From positions 19,763,001 through 19,827,000 of the forward strand of contig JAYKYS010000008.1 in assembly GCA_036924285.1 (NCBI GenBank): a stretch of 64,000 nucleotides of DNA. The letters are read 5' to 3'. Below, piece after piece: positions 9,704 to 22,199 of this stretch (position 1 is its first letter; each line of letters begins with the position of its first letter). A program made the translations under genes and the position numbers. This stretch comes from Asterella californica (taxonomy: Eukaryota; Streptophyta; Marchantiopsida; Marchantiales; Aytoniaceae). The notes below the pieces were generated by a model. The model made no database searches and was not told the DNA's origin. It saw only the letters and a program-made list of their open reading frames with translations.

Positions 9704-12700
9704 AGATAACCGATTAGATCTTTGCGTGGTATGATTGCAGACAGGCGACTAACGATGGGACGATGTAGCACTTGACCTCCTGATCTTTGCACCTATGAAG
9801 GTGTATATCACGTAGTTGAGATATGGGGTTATCTGGAGTTAGAAGGACCTAATCGTCAGTTAGGAGGGACGATTGTAGTACACTTATGTATGTGCATAAC
9901 ATCGTACATGTCTAGGTGATCGTTGATATGGTAGCTATTTTGTCTTGTAGTGATGAGTGACTCACCACTAGAAGACAAGATTATATCAATATGACACCCT
10001 TGCTGACATGAAATTCTGCTGATGTGACGAGGTTTATTTTTTCTTGTATCACCGAGCGGTTATGTGCTATATGACAAAATAGCACTAACAAGGCATCAAA
10101 GTGATGTCTCTAGTTTGTTCGGTACCTCTTTACTCTAAACTTCCTAACTCTCTGTAGACAAGTCGGATCAAGCTGATTTTTGGCTCGTTGGAAAGCTATT
10201 TTTTGGGATTATCTCTCCAGCAGGTCATAAATAATTTTAGAGAGGTACATATTTTAAATACATTCAGTCATTCAATAAATAAGCCATAAGGGTCAAATGA
10301 GTACGTAGAGGCTTTAACTAGACCGTCGCATCAGCAACCACTTGCCCCCTGCTATGTCAAGAATAGCGATTATTATTTTGTCTTTTAGGGACTAGCTGCT
10401 TGATCTTAAAGGAAACAATAGAGCTGCCACCTCGTCCTCAAGGTGGACTTTGTGTTAAAAATAAAGAGAATTTTCAAATGTCAATTACTTATTCATCTGA
10501 GCTCCATTTGAGCTCAAATATTTTTTGCATTGGAGTCTTTGTGTCGAGGGTCTCGTCTTGGACACAGCAAAAGTGTCACTTCTGTCTTTTCTGTACCCAG
10601 TTGATGCTATGTCAGTATTTCGATTGGAAAGCTAAGTAGAGACAAGAAAAATGCTTCAAGAAGCATTAATCAGGGCATACGAACCCCCCTTGAGTTATTT
10701 TTAGTAATCTTATATTCTAAGCCACAAGATAATTCTAGGGTGGCTTTGGGTCATACAAGACTAGACATAACTTTTGATCCCATGTGATTTAGGATGGCTA
10801 TAGTACTTTTAGCTTCTATAGATAGAAAGCTTTCACTTAGTTGTTTACGAAAAGAAAATTATCAAGGGATTGTGGGACAAAAGAGATCGACATTGAGAAG
10901 AGAAGAGGGTGCGGAGATTAGCAGAGCATACTGTTAATTCTGTAAAGAGATGTTGGATTTGAAAAAAAAGAAAAGAAAGATATAGCTTCTGAGTGAAAGC
11001 GAGAGTGCTTCACCGAGGCATGATACCTTCTTTTTTTCTGTGGAAATCAGAATATTTGAAGAGTGGAGAGATAGAGAACTGAGTGGTCTGAGATTCGGAG
11101 TCTATGGAGATTTTGTGCGGTTTATTTTTGTGTGTACTTAATTTCTCCTTTCAAGACGGTCACAGTAAGAAAGTTATGTATTTCACAAGAAGACTCTCAC
11201 CTCTACAACGTAATGCAAAGTTTCAATGATCATCCTTGGACAACTGGAAAATCATATTCCATATGTTGAAATAGACTGCTTAGCTCCACTAGATCCAAGT
11301 GGAAACAATTCTGTGCTCAACTCGGACACCCAAGACACCTCCAATTCTACACGCTCCAAGTCAGACTACTCAGAACGTTACTTGCGCCTTGGACACATTA
11401 CACTGTAAGATTTATGGCGTCCACCATAACTAGTATCAGATCTCTTACCTCTCGGCCATGGTTACGACTGAGATTATTTTCCATGTGCGCTTTCTTGTGA
11501 TCCGGTTGTCGAGGAGAAGTTTTATGTTCTCTTTGTGGTTTGTAGTGTTTTCAATATATTGTATTGGCTACGTGTCTTTTCCTTGTCAAAAGCAAAAAGG
11601 TTTTTTGGTATTTTTTGCTTGGTAATTATATACATCAGCCAAGTGGCAAGCATTGTAGGATACCTAGGCCAACTTCTGTTGAAGTTGGCTATTTTGAATT
11701 ATCGAATTATTTCCGATTTTGTTTTACCTTTCGTGATAAACTTGCAGCATTGTCAAATTGAATACTAATTAGACATTTCCGATACCGTACGAAATTTAAC
11801 TGTAAATCCTTTCAACACAGACAAGAATATAGAACAAAGCATTTACTCGTGCCCATATATCTTGGTCAATTCTGCCAGTTGACTAATGTAGAGTGCATTT
11901 CGTTAACCGATATTTTAATTCATCAACATGTTCGTTACTTTGCTCAGTTTTTCTTGAGAAGCTAGCTAATGGATTATAATTGTTTATTTTTTCCTACAAT
12001 GTCAGAGCTGTATAGTCGTTAAACTACCGCACCGGTAACTCAATTCGTGCAGCTAAGGTTCGCGAATACATCACTTTACTTTTTATATTTATTCCTGGAT
12101 GCGTGAAATGATTTTCAAAACTGTAAAAAAATGATATATTTAATATCTAAAATTTAATTTCTCAAAAGTTCATGTTAAAGATTCTCTATGCTTGTTTATA
12201 CTAGATTTAATACCAAAGTTTTCCAAACATGTGCACTTTTAAGTATGTATATGAATTCATATTATAAACTTGAACAAAAATATCTTATCAAGTAAAAAAT
12301 TACTAAATAATTAGCACTCTGCATAGACTCCTGCACGTTTTGAGTTACCAATACGGTACGGAAGTATATGTATGATAGAATGATGCATGTTTCTGTAAGG
12401 TCGTAGAGCCGGTTAGAGTTGAGAACTTCGGTAAACGTGAAATCTCTGGTTGATAGGGTCTTACTCGATAGAAAATCAGAATAACAGAATAAGCGATGTA
12501 AATTATTGATTTTCATTGATTGAGATGTTAAAGTTAAAACTTTAGTCTTAGATAATATTTGCCAAAAACTGATTTTATTTTTATTTTAATGATAATAAAT
12601 ACAGTTAGTTTACTAGTGTGAATATGTTCAACTGTCACTTGGAAATAAGGTTTTGTATAAACATGTGTGATTTGGCTGTGTATGAAGCTTTGATCCTAAA

Positions 12701-13960
12701 ACAACGTCTAGAAACGTCTGAGATGTTTAAGATCGAGTTAACGTAGTCTTATTAGATTAAAAATCCTAATAAATATACCAGTGACATAAAATACCAATTC
12801 CGAAACCGTAAACGTTTAGCTTACCGTTAGAACTTTGTATTTGATAGCGGTAACTTAATGTGCTCTAAAGCTGAAGTGACTAGTATGTTAGTTCATGGCT
12901 TAATTTATGAGACGCCAAAGCGTGCCATGTGGCAAGCAGAGATGTGACCAATCGAGTACAGGACACGAGGCAAGCTCACATTAGACAACGTGTCGCGATA
13001 TGTAATGTTGAAAGACTAGTTAAGATACATCAGGTCTAAGTTTCAAATTTCTAAACTCCCATGTGTGCACATGTGAGTAATGTATACTCTCGTGCACGGC
13101 TGTCTTAAAATCCATTCCGTAGAGTTCAAGATTTAGTACAGTGAAATAACTTAATCTAACCAATGAAGATTTAATTAATCCAAAGCACAACGTGTGGCGG
13201 GAAGCAACAGCGGATAGTACTGTCATCTACACCTATTGTCGCATCATTTAATGGTTAATGGGAGAAGCTTGGTGCTGAGGCGTGCAGACGGAAATCCAGA
13301 AAAGCAGATCCGACTAGAACTCTTTTCTGCAACCCCAAGATGTGACGCATGAAGATATAGACAACATATTTTTCTACAGGGACAACCATCGGTGTCCACA
13401 TTGCAAACAAAGTTACTACTTCAAGGACAGCGGCGGCAACCTGCAAGACGATTTCGAGCAAGGAGAGGGCAATACACCAACACCGTCTTACAGTCCCGAA
13501 CCTGAGTGAATATCTTCCGAACGGCCTTGTACATCCAACAAGTACTACGCTTGCAATTCCAATTATGCATTAACGCATCGCAAGAAAAAGAAAAGGAAAA
13601 TGCAATCCCCAACAACAGTTTACAAGTTGGACTTTCATTTTTTCGGGAATGTAATAAAGAGCTCCGCTTGCAATGGAATTGCAGGGCTATGCATTAGCAA
13701 TTTCAGAATCCATCTTCTTTCTTTTAATTCGGTTTTCAAGGACTCTATCCATCCAGTTTCTCAGTTTTCTTTTTCTTTTTGGTTTTCAGCATGAGTCCAT
13801 CCGTCCGTTTCACTACACGACAACAAATTCCCCCTTCTCTTTCTGGTTTTCACCATCGACGTATAGCTATGCTCTCGCGTAGCAAAAAGTTTTATAGTAA
13901 TTATACTTTGCTAGGAATACGATTACAGTTTAGTAGAAACAGAAGTTGAGTGAACATTAC
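9704..13960. other. AT-rich non-coding stretch; possible LTR remnants
   Basis: No credible gene. From about 10140 to 10280 and 10560 to 10640 the text (AAGCTGATTTTTGGCTCGTT; TTGGAAAGCTA) resembles the leader/LTR style of plant retroelements, so the 3' LTR of the preceding element may lie here, but I could not pair it with a 5' copy. An imperfect palindrome occurs around 9942-9980. A 9-bp hairpin GCCAACTTC/GAAGTTGGC (11669-11690) lies inside an open stretch of about 80 codons in two frames (11535-11768) that I cannot assign. The remainder (11800-13960) is AT-rich with no structure that I can name. Confidence 0.5.
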
Positions 13961-14170
13961 TTAGAGCATCTCCACCGCTGGTCTTTAAAGGGTCCGTTAC
14001 CATTTCTTTAGGGAGCGAGTTAAGGGAGAATCTTTCCACTGTTAATTTTTATAGGATTCTATAATTTAAGATATTCCTTAAATTCTACAGTGTTTCACTA
14101 ATTTAAAGATTTCAATAAACCTACTCAACACCATCCATTCGTTTGGGAAACAATTTGTATTACTTTGACA
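13961..14170 (+). mobile_element. Tourist-like MITE, 5' part only (truncated copy)
   Basis: It begins TTA|GAGCATCTCCACCG and then GGTCTTTAAAGG, nearly identical to the complete copy at 18123. Similarity continues, with many changes, to a CAATAAA..CTC..CACC..GTTTG..AAACAATTT block and is lost at about 14170. The closing inverted repeat (TGGAGATGCTC) is absent downstream, so the copy is truncated or interrupted. The element encodes nothing and would have relied on a PIF/Harbinger transposase from elsewhere. Confidence 0.65.
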
Positions 14171-15136
14171 ATGTACACATTTAAGCTTAATAAACAATTT
14201 ACAGTTCTAAAGAAGGAACCATATTAAGTATCCATGGTGTAAGTTCGGAAGTATAAATATTAGTTTTTATGAAATGATTTTACATCTACACCTTTGTTAA
14301 GGTCTCAACATAATTTTCCTAGCTTACAAAGCTCTCCTTATATTGTAAACTTGATTTTGATGATTGCAAGATTAACCCCTATTTTATATAAGTTATAAAC
14401 AGTAGATCATTATGTTATTATTAATTCTTTTTAGCTCTATAAATATTTAAATTATACTTTAAAATTAAACTATTCATAATGTCTATTTGGTTGATTATAT
14501 TAAGAAAGCTACTTGAAAGATCCAAAGACTTGAATTCAAGATTAAAACTGGTTTATTTTAAAAGATATATTTAAATGTTTTCATGGTTCAGTTAACTCTC
14601 ATTTCACAAAATATATTTTAGATAACCCTCTACTCTATTGTGATAAAAAATATATCATGGTTGTTTTCTTTCTAATTGTAGAATTCATATTTCTTCACCA
14701 TTGTTGTACTACTAAAGTGACAATATAATTGTAATCATTCTCATAGAAAACTTTATATTTATGCTTTTCTGTGTTTAATCACAAGTGCCTATAGAGTATA
14801 AAAGTTTCGTACTCATATCGTGTGAATAATATGCATACTGCATGGACTTTTGGCTGAGCGAAGGAAGAAGACAAGCAGATTACATGCACTAAAAATCAGG
14901 ACTTTCTATTGCTTATGACCTCGTTAGGCATTGTACTTTCAGTTCTGCAAATATAAAAATTGGACTATACTTTAGAAAAGATACAGTCAAAGGAATAAGA
15001 AAATGCCCAGCAAGGAAGATCAGATAGTCATGTTCTGAACGTGCATAATCTTCCAATGAATTTCATTCATTCCCATAGAATTCCGATTGCGATAGAATTT
15101 TACCACTGGGATGATATGTACATGCAATGGCTATAT
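14171..15136. other. AT-rich non-coding stretch with a dispersed repeat fragment
   Basis: No gene. A block at about 14614-14672 (TTTTAGATAACCCTCTA then TCTATTGTGATAAAA, ATGGTTGTTTT) recurs at 18055-18113 just before the complete MITE. The two blocks mark an additional unnamed dispersed repeat. A GGACTTTTGGCTGAGCGAAGG block near 14844 also has a weaker echo near 15907. Confidence 0.6.
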
Positions 15137-15775
15137 GACACATGCAAATTTAGCACAGCGGTTGATGCTTGCGATAAGACTCAAGACGTCAGGAGTTCAA
15201 AACCTAATCTTTCCAAACGAGTGAAAATTCTTTAATAAAGATGTAGAGAAATAAAAATTTTATTGAGAAAATTCAAGGAGTTCAAAACCCAATCTATCCA
15301 AACGAGTGAAAATTCTTTAACAAAAATGTAGAGAAATAAAAAATTTATTGAGAAAATTCAAGGAATTCAAAACCCAATTTGACTCTCAAAAGTTATTTCT
15401 TCTCCTCTATACAGTAGAAACAGGAAAGCAATAAATCTAAACGAGTGAAGATTCTTTAAATAAAGATTCTGAGAAATAAAAGAGTCTTATTGTGAAAATT
15501 TAAGGAGTTCAAAACCCAGTTTGACTCTCACGAGTTATTTCCTCCTCTGTACAACAGAAACAGGACAGTAATAAATCTAAACGAGTGAAGATTCTTTAAT
15601 AGAGACATAAAAGAGTCTTAGTGTGAAATTCTAAAGAGTTCAAAACTCAATCTGACTCTCACAAGTTGTTTTCTCTCCTTCGTACAACAGAAACGGACAG
15701 TTATGAATCCAAACGACTGAAGATTCTTGAATAAAAATGTAGAGAAATAAATAAATCTTATTAAGAAAATATTAA
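15137..15775 (+). mobile_element. tRNA-derived SINE head with tandemly amplified body
   Basis: An RNA polymerase III A-box-like sequence TAGCACAGCGG (15151-15161) is followed 30 bases later by a B-box-like GGAGTTCAAAACC (15192-15204), with TGCTTGCGATAAGACTCAAG between them, the layout of a tRNA-derived plant SINE head. The body then repeats: the block ACGAGTGAA(A/G)ATTCTTTA starts at 15217, 15302, 15441 and 15581, with a fifth divergent copy at 15713. Spacings are 85, 139, 140 and 132 bases. The longer units contain an extra segment of about 54 bases (TGACTCTCA..AGTTATTT..CAGAAACAGG) that the first unit lacks. Each unit also repeats the GAGTTCAAAAC B-box-like piece. No coding potential. SINEs are normally single-unit, so the array arose after or during insertion. 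Confidence 0.65.
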
Positions 15776-17592
15776 TCTAAAAAATCAATCTAAAAATTAA
15801 TATATTTCAAAATAAAAATTAATATATTATCAAAATAATATACTGCATCTGAGAAAAATTTCATTCTAATACATGAAGTGAATCGAGTGTGAATATACAT
15901 CCAAATTGAACTTTGGGCAAACAGAAGAAAGAAGACAAGCGTTAAGTGTGAGAAAAAATTAATGAAATTGATTAGTTCTTAATGAGACTTAGAATAGGTT
16001 TCAGAGCGTAAATTCTTCTCTAACAAATGATTTATTTTCCTCTAAAGTTTGAGGAGAAGATGCAAGCTGACAAAACAGTTCTAAAATCATTGAAATCAAA
16101 GATGACAAAACGGAAGTTTACAAGAAAAAAGTTTAGAACAAAATAAATTGACATATTTCTTATATAAGAAGGTCTAGAATACTTACTTCTAAAATTATGA
16201 GAATAATAACAATAATATTTAGAATAGACAGAAAATAGACAATATAAAAGTAAGAAAAAAGAACAATAGAAAAATAGAAAAACAAAAGTACTATTTACAG
16301 CGCTTCCAATCACACGAACGGAACCAGATTTCGTTATTTGAACACTTGGCCGTTAGAGAACTAAATCCATAAACAATACAGTACTAAGCACTCAGTCTGG
16401 ATAATAAAGCTCCGGCTTGTCAAGAAAAGAAATAATTTTGTCTCCCTTTTGTTGACTTATGACTAAACTCCGATTGAAAGTTCCGAAAAGTAAAATCTGG
16501 AGAAGTTTAGGGAGATCTGGAAAAACAAGCGGCGTGACAAAAGCATGTATCCCGATTCTCTCATTGAACAAGGTAAGATCAAAATACGCTAATAATGTTT
16601 AATTTTCTTCTCTAACCGCGATCGAACTAAGGCTAGGCATATACATAGTTCATTCTAATACATGAAGTGAACCGAATGTGAATAATTATGCACGCTTTTG
16701 AAACGTGTGACTATAACGAGGTTCGACTACGTAGTGAACCAACAAAAGCAACAAATGCTCCAGTTTTCCATCTCCCTTTCTCAAACAAGTAACCAGATTC
16801 TTCATTTGTCCTTATCTTAGCGCATGAAAGATCCTTTGCATGTTATTTTGACTCTTCTAGTTCGGATCCTTGTCTTTACTTCTCCTCCTTCGGAACTGAA
16901 AACAAGGAAAGATCCATAAACGATTGGTGTAGCACCAAATACCAGATTAATCATTCCCATACAGTGATTGATTCATCTCCACTGCACATACATCCAGGAA
17001 ACATTAAACCCCCGGTGTGAGTAGAAAAGCCAGAACAGGAATAAATTTTCCCCATCTTGTATTTTATGTTGCAGATAATAATGCGTGTCAAAGTTAAGAG
17101 AGAATAACGTCCGAGAAAATAACAGCCGTTGTCTATTGAAGTGCAGTTTTGTATAGAATCGTGAATTTTATTATTATTATTATTATGAATTAATATAAAA
17201 ATTTGAATTAAATCAAAATAATTATTTTAATTTTACACTATTTTATAACAAAATTCGAGAAAAATTGAAGAAAAACACGTGTGACGTTTTCCTACAGGCA
17301 CCTCAGGAGGTGCCCTCGAAAACATAAAGAGACTCTTAGCCGCAAAAAGTTCTCTCGAAGTGAACCCGAAAACAGAAATCCTTATGTTACCAAGAGTTCT
17401 GGGGTTGCCTGTTACTTGAACTACTTACCCCCACTGTATGACCTAATCCCTTCATCCATCCATCATTGAAAAACTGACAAACTCTAGTGCAGTCGACTGT
17501 CGAAACCGAGTTGAGAATCAGAGCATACTATTCAGGATTCTCCAGCAAACGGTAGAAGTTTCCTTTCAGTTGATATAGTGATGCGTGAATAA
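15776..17592. other. AT-rich non-coding stretch
   Basis: No gene supported. A 30-base block CATTCTAATACATGAAGTGA occurs at 15862 and again at 16651, each followed by a related GTGTGAAT/ATGTGAAT, so a further repeat family is present. An (ATT)n run lies at 17167-17185. The minus-strand open frame at 16032-16313 is very rich in F, Y and S and looks like translated AT-rich DNA. Confidence 0.5.
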
Positions 17593-17925
17593 ATAAGCAT
17601 CCCCCACGGTATTGTACAGTCAATTCCGTTTTCTCTTATCAGAAAACGTGGAAATGTTATAAAAATTTATTCTAGTAAGTTACTATAGAAAATTAAATTA
17701 AATTATAAATATTATATATTACCCAGTCCCGGAGTAGTCAACTCATCCGGAAAAAACCATAAGTGAAAAGCAGACTGATGCGTTCATGAGATTATAAGTC
17801 CGATACTTTCATTGTCAATATATGTCATTCTGGGTAGACATTAATTTATATTCTAACCCTTCCCGTAAGAAGAGTTAAAATATAGATTATACCTCATGTA
17901 CACTTCAGTGTACATGAGATGAATA
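17593..17925 (+). repeat. Dispersed repeat A, copy 1
   Basis: This segment aligns over roughly 320 bases with 42920-43230. Shared landmarks in order: CCCCACGG..TTGTACA, ATTT/TTCTCTTAT, GTTATAAAAATTTATT, GGAGTAG.CAACTCATCCG, CCATAAGTGAAAAG, GACATTAATT, TCTAACCCTTCCCG and AGTGTACATG. This copy ends in a palindrome CTCATGTACACT/AGTGTACATGAG (17893-17918) with a 2-base loop. Length and lack of coding suggest a non-autonomous transposon; no terminal target duplication was identified. Confidence 0.75.
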
Positions 17926-18122
17926 TGCATAGTTAACAAAGGAACCAAAGGATGGACTTGGGGGTAAGTTCAGAAAATGAAGAAAGACATGCCAAAAGAA
18001 TGTATATAGATATGTAAATTCTTTGCAAACTATATATACATGGTTTACAGTATCTTTTAGATAACCCTCTAGTCTATTGTGATAAAACGATGTGATGGTT
18101 GTTTTATTTTCTAAGTCATGTA

Positions 18123-18455
18123 TTAGAGCATCTCCACCGCGGGTCTTTAAAGGCTCCCTTAACCAGTTAGGGATCCAGTTAGTGGAAAACCTTCCCATCG
18201 CTGATCTTTATATTGGGCTTTATTTTACGGAATCCTCTAAAAGCTATCTCATTTTCTTAACTTAAAGACTGCAATAAAGACTCATTAGACTCCTATCACA
18301 CCGTTTGAGAAACAATTTTGGGTAGTTTTGAGAAAGTTTGAGTTTCTGATATTTTTTAGAGATCCATTTAAAAGAGTGGGGTGAGAAAATTTCTCTTTTA
18401 AAGATAAAATCTTTCACTTTTCATCTTTATCTCTCTACGGATGGAGATGCTCTTA
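18123..18455 (+). mobile_element. Tourist-like (PIF/Harbinger) MITE, complete copy
   Basis: The element is bounded by inverted repeats GAGCATCTCCA (from 18126) and TGGAGATGCTC (to 18452), and flanked on both sides by TTA (18123-18125 and 18453-18455). A 3-bp TWA target duplication together with this length (about 327 bases between the TTAs) and lack of coding is diagnostic of Tourist-like MITEs moved by PIF/Harbinger transposases. The inner sequence has weak subterminal symmetry (GGTCTTTAAAGG at left; TCTTTTAAAGA on the right). The truncated sister copy is at 13961. Confidence 0.85.
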
Positions 18456-19830
18456 GGAGGTGTCAAAATTAAAACCTTTTTCAAAGATTCCTGACTCGCA
18501 GGAGGAAGCTACGACTTCGTCCAGACGTCTTATGAATTTGTATTTTTTGCTCGTTTCGTCTTGGATCATGAGTTTTTTTACTAGAGAAATCTATTGCTCA
18601 AAGTAGTGATTCTAGGTTAATAAGAATAAGAATGTTAATGAAAATTCTACAGTGAACTCATCAAAGAGCCCTTCAGCTGTGCACGGTTCTAAATAAAGCT
18701 AGCCGGTTGTAAACAACGTTTAGGAATCTTTTCGTTTTGACTTTACACCCCTATTAAGACAGCAATAGTCGGATGTTAAAAGTCTCATAAGAAAACGAGC
18801 TAAAAGATGCTTGTTGTTGCAAGCGGGTCTCTAGATACGTAGATGCCAGTTACCACGATCCAGTGAGCCCTTGTTGTTGTTATGTGCCGGTTAACTCTGA
18901 GATAACCCTTCGAGCGTTTTTGGGTTCTCTCGTGTCCAAAAAAAGAGAATATTAACTTTTTCTTCGCTGCCCATTGTCCTCTAACGCCTTATATACCTCC
19001 ACCTCTATTAAGAAAAATATGAAGTATTCATTTCTGGAGACTGGAGTGAAGAAAGGGCCCGCACTCTACGATATATACAAGAGGAATATGCATATCATTT
19101 TATTTTATTTTTATTTTTTAAAATACGCATGTCATTATTTGGGGCAAAAAAGGAAAGACTTGAAAACTTGTATTTTCAACTTCTACACTGACTATCTCAA
19201 ATGTGGGTGTTGACTCCGTACACAAACAGCGAACTAACATGAACGCGCAGAGAGAGACAGTGTCAGATAGAAACAAACATTCCCTTTCTTCAGATAGAAA
19301 CAAAACATCGCCCAGAAAGGAAATCTTCGTTTCTATCTTACGAAATAGGTTCGGGGTGGGAACCTGTGCTCGGGGTAAAAGTTGTGGAGAATCGGAAATT
19401 ATCCGGAGGCAATGAACGGGAAACGGTTTTTCTCAATCATTTATTATTCTTTCCCGTTCTTTTCACAGGTAATTTTTCGTTTTGTATAAGGTCCGGGAGT
19501 GGAGAGGGTAGAGTTAAGTGAGGTGGGGTGGGTTATGTTTTCAGATATTTTTTTTTTTAGATGTTTTTTTTTGTTCTAGAATAGACAGATTCGGTGGAGA
19601 AATGAGTGAATATTAAATATTCTTGAGTTTTTTTTGAAGTTTTAAGGTTCCACAGTTTCTTGTCTAAGGTTTTTGAGATATTTTTGAGATTTTCTTGTTA
19701 CATTTAGTATGTTTTATCTCTACATCAGGTTTTATCTCTATATCAGGTTTTTTTTACTTTAGTGGGTCTTCTTTTTTTGAGATGTTTTTATTACTACTAT
19801 CGTTTGCTTGGATATCGTTCCTTTTTAGCT
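18456..19830. other. Non-coding stretch upstream of the R2-like element
   Basis: No gene recognised. From about 19430 to 19790 the sequence is strongly T-rich, which could be the 5' untranslated part of the following retroelement. The open frame at 19203-19415 lacks recognisable motifs. Confidence 0.4.
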
Positions 19831-20300
19831 ATGGGTACTCTTTCTCTCATGAGATCGAGACTGATTCGAGACACATCATGTCCGGTGTGCAATCAGTTAT
19901 TTATCTCGCAAGGGATAAAATCTCATATGAGAAAGATGCACAAGAGTTACGGCTGGATCACATGGGATGCCCAAGTTAGCCGAGAGCGGAGGTCTACACG
20001 TGCAGTCAATATGGCATCGCTAGCCCTTCTTCCTGGAGTTTCTCCTCAGTCGTGGGAATGATTGAGAGTCCACTCGGACACTATTTTGAGATTGTTCGAG
20101 ATGAATTTTCTTTGTCTGCGTTTGTTCCATCGGTTATCTCGTGCTCTACATGACGAGATGAGACAAACATTCCGTCTACCTCTCGACATGTTAGCACGGA
20201 ACACCATGGACGAAGCGACGTGGTTACTCTTTCTGTTACTTCCTCGTTGGTGCCTTCGTTATACTCGAGGTGACAGAGAGGGACATCGGAAATGACGGCC
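19831..20300 (+). pseudogene. R2-like non-LTR retrotransposon, N-terminal C2H2 zinc-finger part
   Basis: The ATG at 19831 opens MGTLSLMRSRLIRDTSCPVC. The finger CPVCNQLFISQGIKSHMRKMH has Cys codons at 19879 and 19888 and His codons at 19924 and 19939 (C-x2-C-x11-H-x4-H). N-terminal C2H2 fingers are typical of R2-clade non-LTR elements, where they contact the DNA target. The frame ends at TGA 20059-20061. The next open segment (20062-20295) continues in phase and shows MRQTFRLPLDMLARNTMDEATWLLFLLLPRW-type sequence of the linker before the polymerase. Stops and shifts show decay. Confidence 0.75.
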
Positions 20301-20806
20301 CGTCTTTGGATATTCCGTGCAGGTGATTGGACGGTCTTACTGGAGGAATCTGTACGTGCGGTATGAGATAAGAGTGAGCTTGTCTCTACACGTGATGTCT
20401 CATCTTCCGCTCGCATTGGACGTGACAGGATGTTAGGTCAGGTTGGAGAGTATAGTAGAGTTGCTAGAGCATTGCATCCTTTTCAATGACATGTCTTACT
20501 GCGGAGACGATAGCTTCGTTGTGTTTCCTTCATCTCCCACCGAGTGATCTCTCACCACCTGAGGTTTAGGACTATCAGTCTGAGGAGCCTTTATGTCTCC
20601 ATAGATCCTTGTTTGTCCAAGTCTTGTGTACGACTCCACGTCTATCTTCTGGAGGTCTGTCTGGGATGATCTACTAGCACCTACGAGATTGTTTTCAGAC
20701 AGACAATCCCTCTAGTGGATTCCCAGAGCTCTTTCAAGTAGCGGCAGTAGTAGCTCAGGAACATATTCTTCATTCTATAGCTCAGGTACTGGGGGAAGCT
20801 AGAATT
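20301..20806 (+). pseudogene. R2-like element, linker to the RT domain (no open frame)
   Basis: The stretch joins the zinc-finger part to the reverse transcriptase. It has no uninterrupted frame but keeps the same base composition and lies inside the element. I see no separate feature in it. Confidence 0.5.
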
Positions 20807-22092
20807 TTGATCATGACGAAGGATGATGGAGGAATTCGATCGATTGTCATCGGTGAGATTCTCCTACGACTTATTAGTCGTACTATTGCTCTTCAGCTTC
20901 GAGATATTTTTCAGGATCACCTTTGTCCACATCAATTTGGAGTTTTGACGCCTGGAGGTTGTGAGTCTGTGTCTTTCGGCATTAGGGCTCTCTTGGACAT
21001 CCATCTCGATTGGGTCGTCTTACAAGTGAACATGGAAAATGCTTTTAATAGTATTTCTTGCGCTTCCATCTTTAGAGAACCCATGGATGGCGGTGGATCT
21101 CTGACGAGTCTCGTTCTCTTCGTGCGTTCATTCTATGGTTCTTCCACCTCTTTTTATTACCAACACGGTCCTTCGATAGAGGAGATTACAGTCATCAGAT
21201 CCACTGCATGTACTCGTCAGAGAGACCTTTTGGATGGACCCCTCTTTGTCTTAGCTCACTATAGACCTCTCTTGGTCACTGTCTTGACTACTCCAGGTTG
21301 TGTTTTTTTATCTCTAGCTGATGATACGCATATCGTAGGTCCGGCGGACCAAGTCTGTGTTGTCTTTGATCACCTCGTCTCTCAATTGACCTTGGTAGGG
21401 CTGAGAGTGAAGGTGTCAAAGTGCAAGGTTTGGTCTTCCTAGGTATATCGTCGGACCTCCATCTCTCAGAGAGATTTGTTACACCTAGAGATGGTTTACG
21501 CATCCTCGGAGTACCGATGGTTACAGAGGACTTCATCTCTCGATTCTTAGATGTTGTCCTCGTAGAGGACGTTTTGCATATTGAGAATCTCTTTATGTTA
21601 GAGGACCCACAGGTTGCTTTTGGCATCCTTTTCTCTTCCATTGCACGTCGTCCGGGTTACTTACTCCGCACAGTACCTCCATCTCTTATCTCGTGCCGTA
21701 TAGAGTTTGATAGGAGGATCATGGAGGTTTTTGATGACATCATAAGATCGAGGACCTTTGACTGTGTGGTAAGACCTCTCGCACGTAGACAGACATCTTT
21801 GCCGATATCATGTGGCGGGGTGGGCTTATTATCCATGAAGGAAACTACTTCGGCAATCTTTTTGGGTAGTTGGGCCTTTTCAGCACCTTGTGGTTTCTTC
21901 GTGCGAGATAGACTTATTCTGGAGAGCTACGTGACAGAGGTGGAGGATAGTTCCTACTCGCTACAGTTGTGTCTCCTTGAGACAAGAGATAGTTTGACTC
22001 TTGAGGCACGTGAGGCACATCCTCGATTCGATACCTTAGCTTCCGATGGATCTCACGGACTACAATCCTCTCTGACGAGACATCACTTCTAG
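20807..22092 (+). pseudogene. R2-like non-LTR reverse transcriptase, decayed
   Basis: The first frame (20807-21442) starts with a segment of type KDDGGIRSIVIGEILLRLIS, the RT motif 1-2 region seen in non-LTR elements, then LQVNMENAFNSIS at motif A and SLADDTHIVGP at motif C. Motif C keeps its Asp pair (21320-21325). In motif A the first catalytic position is Asn (AAC, 21029-21031) where the family has Asp. A TAG ends this frame at 21440-21442, and the next frame (21421-22092) continues into the thumb: LRILGVPMVTEDFISRFLDVV and later VRPLARRQTSLPISCGGVGLL. Together they span about 420 codons. The wording, with ADD and the GGVGL block, fits RLE-type (early-branching) non-LTR elements rather than L1 or RTE. 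Confidence 0.8.
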
Positions 22093-22199
22093 TAGGTTCT
22101 CCATGCGCTCTTACTGGATCCTTCCATCTCACAGGATACTAGAGCTCGACTCCGCTCTTGATCGGACAAGGACGCAAGCTCTTGACTCATAGCTCGACT

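Noticed and set aside
16032..16313. Minus-strand frame resembling a membrane protein (F/Y/S-rich)
   Set aside because: The composition is that of translated AT-rich DNA; there is no conserved motif.
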